From Lycorma delicatula (taxonomy: Eukaryota > Arthropoda > Insecta > Hemiptera > Fulgoridae): a stretch of DNA of 64,000 bases. Each line of letters starts with the position of its first letter. Positions within the stretch are counted from its first letter, which is position 1. The notes beneath the pieces are model-generated. The model saw only the letters and a program-made list of their open reading frames with translations. It was not told where the DNA came from and made no database searches. A program made the translations under genes and the position numbers. The DNA lies in the NCBI RefSeq assembly GCF_047948215.1, contig NC_134465.1:13616522-13680521 (forward strand), written 5' to 3'. Shown here piece by piece: positions 40,101 through 52,100 of this stretch.

Positions 40101-43100
40101 GAAGGTTTGGTGCCAAGAATAAATTGTAGGAGGCTCTCTACTTTACTATCTATGAAAATTAAGTTTAACTGCTGTTGGTGAATGGAAATCGTGAAACCAA
40201 AACACACAGCAAGTACATTCCTCCCAGTAAATGTATCCCATTTTTAACAGTGCTGGTAGCCAAATGAAATGAGACCTCAACTGAATCTGTAAGTTATCTC
40301 AATAAATTTTTATATACTTTTAAAGCTGTGAAGTTCTTTTTGAATTACCCAGAGTGTACAGCAGTGGTGATGCTCCACAATTCCAAATGACTATTATCAT
40401 ATTATAGAAATGCGAGTAGAGGAAAGTATGAAGTTCAGTGGCTCCTCCACACGGTGCTGCTGGATAGATGAAAGGAAAAATCCTGAAACTGAATTAAACA
40501 GGAGCCCTCAGACTAACACTCCAATTGTATCTTCAGCAATCTTCAGAAAGCTCCAAAACCCTAACCTCACAAATTCTGTGGATGGGAATAAGTAGAAAAC
40601 AAAATAAAGTAATCCAGGAAGTAAAATCTCGTCACAAGTAGGCGTTTCGGATTCTGGGGAGCCTGCACTTTCTGCTTTGATTTTGTTGTTTAAACCTGGA
40701 AAACTTAAATTCCAGCACAAGCATAATATTGGAACACTAAATATTAACTCACTCTGTAAAACAGGAAAATATCAAAAACTAAGTTAAATGCTCAATCATC
40801 AAAATGTGAAAATTCTATCTCTACAAGAAACACGCTACACTGATGAAAACACCTTTAAAACAGAAACCTACAGTTCATTAAAAAAAAAAAACTGGCAGAA
40901 AACATTTTTGGAATGCACCTCTTATTAGAAATGGCTTTTAAGGTTAAAAATGTTATAACAGATTCAATCTTAAACTTCAACTGCACATCTAATAGACTTT
41001 CAACTTTGACAATTAAATGCAGTAATAAAACATAAACTCTAGTTAACGCAATGCATCAACAAATGTTGATAAAGAAAAATTTGGTTAAAGTTCAAGATAC
41101 TATCCACAAAATCCCAGAAAAGCAGATGATTATTCTCCTAGGGAATTTCAATGCACAACTGAGCAAAGAAAAAAATACAAGAACATCAATAGGGAATTTC
41201 CCGTCTCACAAGAAAACGAACAACAATGGAGGTTTGACTTGTGGAACTATGCCAAATTTTTAACCTCAAAATTATGACCACACACTTTAAAAAACAACAT
41301 AAAAAGACCAAAACATGGAAATCTCCAATCATATCCTTGGAGAGTTTCAAACTGACCACACTGCCAACTCCAGAAGAGAGTTTAAAACAGTTTAGAAGGG
41401 CGTGAAAATAGGGAGCCAATATGGATCCCTTCTCTTTGGCTCTCTAATCATTATCTTGTAAAAGCTAAAGTTAAATTCACCTCAATCAAATACCAAAATA
41501 GATGTAAACTCAAAGTAAAGCATGTTGCCAACCAAGAATATTAAGGCTGGTATACGAAACTCGTACAAATCCTAATTATAAGGCTCGTAATGAGAAGACA
41601 TGAAGATTGGAATAATCAAAGCAGCATTATTATGAACCGATCAGAAAAAAATTATTTATTTATTGTAAGTATACTATTTCAATTCACATAAGGGTCATCC
41701 ATTTGATGTGTCCAAAAAAAAACATAAGTTTAAGTTGGCTGATTGCAATTAAAAAAAATGTGAAGCTTACCCACTTGTTTCCTACATGTTTCAGGACCTT
41801 AAAACTATTTTTTGAAATTTTTTATTTAAGCAATTTACCTGTGGTGGTCATTTTTGTTACGGTGCGCACACCTATTTTTGTGATTGTGAGGGTTTACGGA
41901 AAAAATCATAACTAAAAAACTACTGGTCCTGGAAGAATGAAACAAAAAGTAATTTAATCATATTTTCTCAAGGTAAAAGATTGGTCCAGTGGTTTATTTA
42001 TCTAGCTCTCTTCTTTCTGTAGGAAAATTACCGATAAAGTAGAATAAGAAAAACTGTGAAATTTCATTTCACTTTTGGTAATTTTTTTCACGATGCAGGG
42101 ATAGCATACACAGTAAAATTATTTTTTTATATGTACATATATGTCATTAGTTTTACCACAAATAATATTAATGGTGATATACTTACCCCTAAATCTTTAT
42201 GAATTTTTGAAAATTAATGTTTTTAATAAAATTCAAATTTTGGCTTCAAATAACTCTGATGGGGCAAAAATCTCAAATCTACATAACTTCAGTATTTTTT
42301 TGGATGTTTATGGCAAATAAAAAAGCATCTTGTGTATTGCACTAATAAAAAAGTTATAACCTCTCAAAAACCATGAAAAACCTGTTAAAAGCGATACCAT
42401 TTTGACTCACTAAATAAGTGCTCCAAGGACGTTTCTTATCTTTTTTGCACACTACATTTTTTATATTTAGCCCTACATTGTTGAAGTTGACGTTATCAAT
42501 ATTTTAAAAATAGTTTTTTTTTATTATTAATAAGTCATACTTTAATGATAGTCAATACTAGTAACCTAATGCAATTTTGATTTAAAATGCTTGAAAAACT
42601 TACCCAAACTGAGATTTAAATAAGTAGCCTACATCTTTTCTCAAGAATTCATTTTTATTTTTATATTAGTTTATTTTTGTAAAAAAAATAAATAAATTAT
42701 AGCAAATTTTTAATTACTCTTCAATGAAACAGCCTGTCTTTATAGCATAATGAAAAGTTTATTATTTAGTGTGGTTAACCAACCACACTAAATGAATTGA
42801 TGAATTCATTGATATTCTTCTTTGATATCTCTTCTGATAATTCTCTTGAAATTTTTTGAGAAAAAAAAATTCTGTCACTGTAGTTAGTTCAAGTGATGTC
42901 AACTTTCTTAGGAGTTTGCAGATTGGTACCCACACATTGTCTTTTTGAGACTTTTGAAATGATGTACATGGACAAGCTGGATGGAAAAAATGAACCTGCA
43001 CATCGTCATTTTCGAGGCTAATATCTACGAATTCTTCTATCCACCACTGAACATCATATACACAAGCAATAGAGACTTTTACCTTAAGTTATAGTGTTAC

Positions 43101-46100
43101 AATACTTGACACAGGATGGTCTTCATAGAACTTTCATCTTCCAATTTTTTTCCTTAGGGTTTTCGCTTTTAAAGGAGACACAATCCATTTAAGTTTATCA
43201 GAACAAGGCACTTTTGTTTATGTGCTTTGACACCATCAACACGTGTCCTAACACAATCCTTTTTACCAGGGCACAGCCTGCTATTATTGTCATCTTCATA
43301 AAATTCTTAATTGTATCGTTACTAATTCCTATTTTATGTCTTTTACCTAACTCCAGTAGAATGCCTTGCTCATTAACTAATTCTCTAGTAAGTCTAACCA
43401 AACACTCAAGACACATTGAACTCTGAAATTATTTCAGATCTGCCAAGATTGGGGAAGTAAACTAATAATTTTAACCTTATCTTCTTAAGAAGCAAGAACA
43501 CAATTTTCTTTTGGTTTTAAAATCATCATATTCATGTGAAGAATATTGAGCTAGATTTTCATTTTCAGAAACTTTTGAATCAAAACACAATTCAAGATTC
43601 TTCTTTAATTTTTCAGATACCATATTTATTTTACATTTTAATGCTCATGGTCTTTTATCATTGCTTAATTTTTTCAATTTTGGTGGAGGTGATACACCCA
43701 AAATGCTACAAGCAGCATCCAATTGTTCAATAATGTGACGTGGGGCAATGTATGGCTCTTGGTCTTCGCATTCATACAGTTCTTTGTTCTGCTGAGGAAA
43801 AATACTTTTGAAACAGTTGACACAAAGAGACTTTCCAGGAACTAGCTAAATTTGGAAAAATGCGTTCTTTAAGAGCTTGCTCTAATATTATTTGTCTTAA
43901 GTTTTCTTAACTGTTTTTTTATGAGTTCTCAAAGGGTCACAACAGAATTGTCCATACAGGTGACTGAAATGTGACAAAGAACACCAGTGACATCTGAATT
44001 AACACGTAAAAAAGTATGTTGTTTGTTTTCATCACTAAATTTACAAATTTTAATGAGTTTTTGGCACTGTAACATACACTGTTTTATTGCACTATTCATT
44101 CACATAAGTTCCTATCGAACATTGTTCTTCCACTGTTTTATGTGAGATTACTTGAAAATAATGTAAAAATTTAACTTATTTTAAAATTTTCAAATATAAT
44201 ATTTTACACAAAACTTATTTATTTAATAAACACTTCCAAACACAGGATGAAATTTTAGACGGTAGGTAAAGATGTGAACAGGTCACTGACCAGTCTGTAA
44301 CTACAAAGCTAAATGCTGCAACAAGCATACAAGCATAAAGACCATGTTGCAAATTGAATTTTCTGATAACTGGAAATGACTTCATGTGCCTGTTATAAAT
44401 GAATGCTGCAGTTGAATGGTTCAAACAAGTCTATTTCAACTATAGTAATAAGTATAAAAATATAAAAGACCAAGAAGGCAAGAAACCCCCTTGGAGCACT
44501 TATTTAGTGAGTCAAAATGGTATCGCTTTTAACAGGTTTTTCATGATTTTTGAGAGGTTATAACTTTTTTATTAGTACAGTACACAAGATGCTTTTTTAT
44601 TTGCCATAAACATCCACAAAAATACTGAAGTGTAAATTTGAGACTTTTATCACCAACCCCATTTATTTGAAGCCAAAATTTGAATTTTATTAAAAACATT
44701 AGTTTTCAAAAATTCATAAAGATTTTGGGGTAAGTATATCACCATTAATATTATTTATGGTAAAACTAATGACATATACGTACATATAAAAAAATAATTC
44801 AAACTGTGTATGCTATCCCTGCCTCCGGAAAAAAATTACCAATAGTAAAATGAAATTTCACAGTTTTTCTTATTCTACTTTATTGGTAATTTTCTCATAG
44901 AAAGAAGAGTAATTTTCTCATAAACCACTGGACCAATCTTTTACCTAGAGAAAATATGATTAAATTGCTTTTTGTTTCATCCTTCCAGGACCAATAGTTT
45001 TTTAGTAATGATTTTTTCCATAAACCCTTACAATCACATAAATAGGTGTGCGCACTGTAACAAAAATACCACAGGCCACCACAGGTAAACTGCTTAAATA
45101 AATAATTTAACAAAAAAATAGTTTTAAGGTCCTGAGACATGTAAGAATCAAGTGGGAAAGTTTCAATTTTTATTGAATTGGTTAAGCAACCATCCTTGGC
45201 TCACTTCAAAAGGATTGACTCATAACACTGTAACAGTAAATACATAATTTACTATTATCTTAGCTATCAATTAGAAAACTGTACAACTATTAAACAAAGA
45301 AATAACTGTATAGATAAATACAAGGGACAAGGTTGAAGCCATTTCAACTTTGTTAACAGACTTATTCCTTATGAACAAACAGGGATGAATTCCAAACTAA
45401 CAATATGTATATACATGAATGAAACTATATACCGTAATAATGTTAAAAATACAAATACTGAATGAAGAAAAATTCATATTTTTATTGAGAGCCAAAATAG
45501 TTAATTTTTTTCAAAATCCTCCCATATTCAAACATCACAAAATGATCTTTAGGTAACTATATATGCATATAATTGGAAATTATTTTAAATATGGCATATT
45601 CCTGATAATCCTAAACTAATTAAAATCATACTGGTTCAACTTATAGAAAAATTTATTTACAGGAGGATATATTCTACGATCCAAAAATCATTTATTACAG
45701 TGAACATAAATAATTCTTCTTGTTTTATATAAAAATGTAATAGATACTACTCTAGATATGAACAACTATATATATTCCTTATTAACAATGAAAAAATTTC
45801 AGGTCAAAAAAAAGAATTAACAAAAAAAAATTAATCATAGAATGAGATTTTACAATTACTGGATAATGAACAACGTGTAGCAAATTGATTTTTTCCGATT
45901 GTACCTGAAATCTGTTTTTTGTAAAATCCAATCATTTTTTTCCTTTCTTTTTTTGAAGATAATGACTTTTCTATATCACCATTTTATAAATGAACTACAC
46001 AACTCTGAGATGGAATATTATTTTCATTCTCCAACTAAACACGTGTTGAAGCTTTTAACTGCATCAAGTTTTACCTGAATTTAATTATCCCTGTTGTCAT

Positions 46101-49100
46101 TTTAATCAATAATTATCAATACTTTAGTCTAATTTACATTAATAATTTCACTGTTTGATTTGATGTGAAATTCATGTTGTGCATTTCTCTTAATCCAGCT
46201 TGTTACATCGACATTAGTTATTTCTGTTTCAGTAATTTTACTACTTCCATGAGCTCATCTAATTCCAAGTTCTCTTATTACCTCTAGTTTCTTCAATCAC
46301 AGAAACTAAAGATTTTTTCCAAATTTTCTCAAATGAGAATTTGTTGACAAAATGTTATGCTGCTGCAAGGGAAGGTAAAATAAAAAAGGTTAACCGTAAA
46401 CAGCGGTAAAGATCGGAATATACTAAAAGTTAAAATCGACACTGTTAAGAGGGTGAATAAAATTTAAATGGTAATTTAGCTATTCTACACAGCAAGCAGT
46501 TTCAAGCTGAATGGCGTGGGGAGTTTAATGTTTTGTGTATTAGAGAGGGGGAACCAGGTAGGTTAGTTCCTCCGCTCTGTTCTGTCATCACTACGGTCAG
46601 TCATGAGTGAGCAAGAGGTTCTGTCATCTGTTGCACAACATATAAAGTTTTTAACTAATGAAGGTTTTAAACCTGTGGAAATTTTAACTCATTTAAAGGT
46701 ACAGTTTGGGAGCTCTACACTGTCTCCGAACTGAGGGTATACGTGGGCCAGACAATTTAAGGATGGGGAAAAAAGTGTAAAAAACAGAAGTCATGACTAA
46801 CGCCCTAGGTCAAGTCTCACAGCTGATAACATCTGTGCTGTTTGAGAGCTTAACCAAGGTGAATGCAGATTCACTGTTGAAGAATTCATGTCGGTAGTGG
46901 GTATCCGCTCAATCCATTATCACTGATCGTCTTGGTTTTAGAAAAATTAGTGCTCAACGGGTAATGAAGCTATTGACCGAAAATAAAAAACAGGTCAGGT
47001 TAGAGATCAGCGATACTTCTGAATGGATTTCAGCAAGAAGGGGATGATTTTTTGAGGCATATCATCAAATGTGATGAGGCATGGGTCCATCATTACATTG
47101 TGGAGTCAAAAATGGAGAGTAAGGAGGGCCAAAGGAAGGAAGGATGAGGGCTTGCCCAGTGAAGGCCAAAACACGACTATCAGCCGGAAAAGTTCTCGCA
47201 ACAATTTTTTTTTAATCAAGGGGAGTTTTACCGATTGATTTTCTCCACAATCAACAAACACTGAATACGATTTACTATTATGACAGCTGTTACAGTTAAC
47301 AAAAACCGCCTACTGAACAAAAGATGGGGTATGCCCATCAGAGATGTCATCCTTTTCCATGACAACACCAGGCCGCACACCATTTATTTTGATGAAGAAT
47401 AAATTGGAAAAAATGAACTGGGAAACCTTGAACATCCTCCCTACAGTCAAGATTTTTCCCCCATTACTATTTTTTGTTTGCACCCTTGAAAGAATCGCTT
47501 GGAAAAAACCAATTCAAAAACAATTAAGACGTCGAGGAGCGCATACCCAATTGGTTGATGACTCGTCCTGAAATGTTTTTTGAACAAGGAATATTCAAGC
47601 TTCCAAACTGTAGGCAAGAGTATAGATCGTGCAGGAGGCTATACAGAGAAATGATAAAGTATGAATTGAGTATATTAATCAATAAATTTATTAAAAAAAA
47701 CTATCTTTATATTTTATTGACTCTTGCACTGTTTTAAAAAAGGAAGTTATGAAATTCTTAAAATTTATGAACCATAAAGAATATCTTCAGCATATACACT
47801 AACTGTGTATATGGTGCAGCAATAAGAATTTGTACATTCTTTAAATAAAGTTGTTTCAGTAAAAATGTTTAAATTCTGTATAAATTTCAAAATTAATACT
47901 ATAAAACAATTATATTCATAATTCTACAAACACACGTTATCTTTAATCTCTACCTGGAGTAAAATATTTTCATGAGTATTTTTTATAAAAAAAAAATAAA
48001 TAAAAAAATCTGATGTGGACACCATATCTTCCTTGTACGTCTATTAAATTACATATACACATTTTTCTGCACTTCATTTTAACTTATTTCACTTGAAAAA
48101 CATATACGATACTCCAATTCTTTGATAAAAGTGTACAGTCACATAATTGCTAAAATATTAGTTTTTATTAATATCAAATATTTATGCAATTATTAATTCA
48201 ACAATCTTACCTTAATATTAGGTTAGATTAAGAGTCCCTTGATTACTCTTTAAATAAATTGTTTACCAAATAATAAAAACTGATTATTCTTCACCATAAG
48301 GTCAAAATTAATATTTGTAACTAGTATACATGAGTTCCCTAAATGGAATAATTGAATAATTATTAACTTTTATTTGTACAACACACCATAAATCTTGTGC
48401 ATATTACGCACACTGAAAAAAAATTTTTAACAATCACTTTAAATTGAATACAATTCAAAAATTTACTTTATTTTTCTGTCAAATAATTAAATAAAATGAT
48501 TTTTTTAAAAATAAATATACAATTTTTATAAGAATTTTCTAAGATAATCAAAAAATAATACGATTCTAGATTATAATTTTTAATTAATATTAAATGTTTC
48601 ACCAAATTATTTTTATTTTATTTTACTTCTAATTTTATTTCACTAATAATGTTTTTCATTTTTTTTATTACCAATGAATTATTATTTATTGTAAACATTT
48701 TTTTACAATCATGGCTTAATAATTACTATATCAATACATTTAAATTAAAAAAAAGAAAAGTTAAAAAATAAATAAAAAAAACAAAAGGAGATGAAGTCTG
48801 ATTCGAGCTGATGTGCGCCCCTTTAAATATTTCATTAATTAAAATTTTTATTTTAATTTTGATTGCAATCAAAAAGTGAGGTGCACAATTAGATGTTACA
48901 ACAATGCTAAATCCAAAATTTCAACATCCTATGGCTAATCGTTTTTGAGTTTTGCGAGATACATACGTCATGCTGAAACTAGTCAAAATGGGTTCAGCAA
49001 TGGTCAGGATGTATATTTCCATTGAAATATGAAAACCAAAATATTTCACGATCACAATACTTCCTTTACTTTGTACAAGGAAATAGAAAAAAGTTAAAAG

Positions 49101-52100
49101 GAGATGAAATCTGAAGACAGAAAATTTTCAATACTTCCTTTACTTCACAAAAGGAAGTAAAAACAATAAACTTGTATAAGCAATTAAATAAATTAAAATT
49201 TAAGGTTCCACAGATCAAAAATCCACTCTAGATCTGCATATATGTAAACAGCTTTGTTTCTTTTATATATACATATCGTATTTTTTATAACCAAAAACCA
49301 ACTTGAATAACCCAAGTACAGAATTATAAAGTAAATGAAATGACACTTACCATATTTTTTTTTCTTTTCTTTATTCCAATAGCACTTTTGCAGGATCCCG
49401 CATCATCAGTTGTATGTAAATTATATATATTTATAATATATTACATATAATATTAAAAATATTTTTTTTTAATTTAAAAAAATTAAAATTGAAATTATTA
49501 TATATAGAAAACATAAAGTCAATTAAATAAAGTAATTACATATATTTAAATATAATGTCAATTAAGAATTAAAAATTAAAATTAAATTTAAAAATAAAAT
49601 AACTAGAAGATTTATACCACGTAACCTAGCCAGCCAGCCAATGTTACCTTACTGAGTGTATTTGAAATTATTTATATGCATTCTGATAATATCTATTTTT
49701 ATCTAAGAACATGCTGCCATCTGTTGCTGCTTTTATAATAGTGTCACCTTCATACTCTGTCAAGTTGATCAAGTTGGAAATTGTTTTGTACTTATATAAA
49801 TAAAATCTCTCTACTATTATTTAAATTAAATTTTTGATTTCCACTGTTTCCAAATTAGTCCGAATATCAGATACAGAATGTTTGTTATTAATAAGGTGGT
49901 CAACAACATTAGATAAACCCAATTTACCATTTTTATAATTTCTAATGTGTTCTAAAAATCTAGTTTTAAAAGACCTATTAGACCATATGTATATGGTCAC
50001 AATTATTGCATTTTATTTTATAAATTCCACATGAATATAAGTCAGTGTGATTGTTATTTTTCAAATATAAATATTAGATTATGAATATTTTAAAAATAAT
50101 CACACTGACTTCATGCAGAATTAATAAAATAAAATGCAATGATTGTGACCATATTCATATACAAGGGTAAGTCAATTATTATCCGCAATTTAGTTATATT
50201 TTTGCTTATGTTGGTAGTACTGTCGTATTGCGTAGATGACGCATGCGTGGTTTAATTGTTGTTATGTCTATGCAGGTTTGATGCTGCTAGGTTAGTTCCA
50301 TTATCACTGCCTTGCTGTAAACCACAGCTCCGCTTTCTGTGCACCAAAGAAGAGCAACATATCAGGGACCGAAATTCATAGAAGACTTTCGGTACAGTAC
50401 GGGAACAGTGTGTTGCTGCAATAGAGTGGCTACAAATGGATTGAAAAATTCAAAAATGGTTGCACAAGTGTTATGCACGACGAAGGAGCTGGACAACCGT
50501 TTACCGCCACAAATAAGGAAAACATTGAGCGTGCACGTGACATGGTTTTCTTAGACAGACGAGTAACTATCGATGAAGTAGCACATTGTCTGCAAATTAA
50601 TCACGGTTCTGCCTACGAAATCATCCACAACAAAGTTAGGTCTCATAAAGTTTTAGACAGAAACATCACTGGTGACGAAACATAGATCCATCATTATGAG
50701 CCGGAGAGTAAACGGCAGAGTATGGAATGGAAACATCCAAATTCACCCTGCAAAACAAAGTTCAAGACCAACCATCCGCAGGAAAACTGATGCTTATGTT
50801 TTTTGGGGATTCACAAGGCCCAGTACTGGAACATTATGAGGAAAAGGGCACGACAATAAACAGTGCGCGTTACAGTGAGATGCTTACTGCCAAGCTGAAG
50901 CCTGCAATTCGAAGCAAACGCCAAGGACTGCTGTCGAGAGGTGTTGTGTTGTTAAACGACAATGCCTGTCCACATAATGCTGCAACGCTGCAGAAACTCA
51001 ACTTTGAAGTACCGGCTCATCCTCCGTATAGTCCTGATCTTGCCCCTTTTGACTACCACTTGTTTGGTCCATTCAAATAGGCATTAAGGGGCCGTCCATT
51101 TACCTCGGACAAACAGTGAAAGAAAAAGTGCATTCCTGGCTCACAGCTCAACCGAAAACCTTCTTTTATGAGGGCATCAGGAAGCTTGTGCAATGATGGA
51201 CCAAGTGCATTGAAATGCAAGGGGACTATTATTTAAATATATGCAATTACTTTATTTAATTGACTTCATGTTTTCCATATATGATAGTAATTTTAATTTT
51301 AATATTTTAATCTTTTTTTTAAAAAAAAAATGTTATGTTTTGATGTGTAATTTTATATAATTTATATACAACTGGCAGGCAGGAGTAGGTTTCATATGAA
51401 CAAGAAGATAGGGAAGAGAGTAGAGTATTTCAAAATGCATAGCGACAGAATCATTGTAATAAGGATAAAATCAAAACACCGATTGTTAATGTCTAATATA
51501 CCTACAGGTGCTCATGATGATGATGAGGTAGAATGTGTATACGAAGAAATTGACAAAGCAATTTAACACATAAAAGCGGGATGAAAATTTAATAATAGTT
51601 GGAGATTGCAAGCATTGAAAAAGGCAAGGAAGGAAATATTGTGGGTGAATATGGGCTGGCAAAAAGGAATGAAAGAGAGGACCGACTTAGAGTTTTGCAC
51701 GAAGTATAATTTAGTAATTGCCAACACCCAGTTTAAAGATCATAATAGAAGAATATATACATGGAAAAAGCCAGGTGATACTGCAAGGTCAGATAGATTA
51801 CATCATGGTTAAGCAAAGATTTAGAAATCAACTTGTTGACTGCAAAGCTTACCCTGGAGCAGACAATGACAGCGACCATAATTTAGTGATAATGAAATGT
51901 TGATTGGGGTTTAAAAACCTGAAGAAAAGGTGTCAAATGAATCGGTGTAATTTAGAGAAGCTTGAAGAAGAGGTGGTAAAGAAGATTTTTGAGGAGGACA
52001 TCGCAAGAGGTCTGAGTAAAAAAGGTAAGGTAGAAAATGTAGAAGAGGAATGGGAGAATGTTAAAAAGGAAATTCTTAAATCAGCAGAAGCAAACTTAGG

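Larger units (their letters stand above)
35840..40240 (-). pseudogene. Mariner-like transposase split by insertion of another transposon
   Basis: The N-terminal part (40,240-39,963) reads [47 protein letters not shown] and KSTGHA-CVTGI. It then stops at the insert, and 36,623 downward resumes with PQTTVWH. Together these give the usual helix-turn-helix segment of the family. Further on are EARF and [13 protein letters not shown] decayed blocks, [11 protein letters not shown] near 36,100, and the C-terminal [20 protein letters not shown] and VWNEIDFRL. Stops and frameshifts are frequent in both halves, so the gene was probably also decaying independently of the insertion. Confidence 0.84.
35707..40356 (-). 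mobile_element. Tc1/mariner-superfamily transposon with ~85-bp TIRs, interrupted by a nested transposon
   Basis: The left terminal repeat (35707-35792) and the reverse complement of 40264-40350 agree over about 85 bases, sharing GACTTCACAACTTTAAAAGC/GAACTTCACAGCTTTAAAAG and ACAGATTCAGCTGAGGTCTC/ACAGATTCAGTTGAGGTCTC. TA at 40357 follows the right end (GGGTAATT...CAGAGTG|TA). Without the 3.34-kb insert the element would be about 1.3 kb, the normal size. The transposase lies on the minus strand. Confidence 0.87.
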
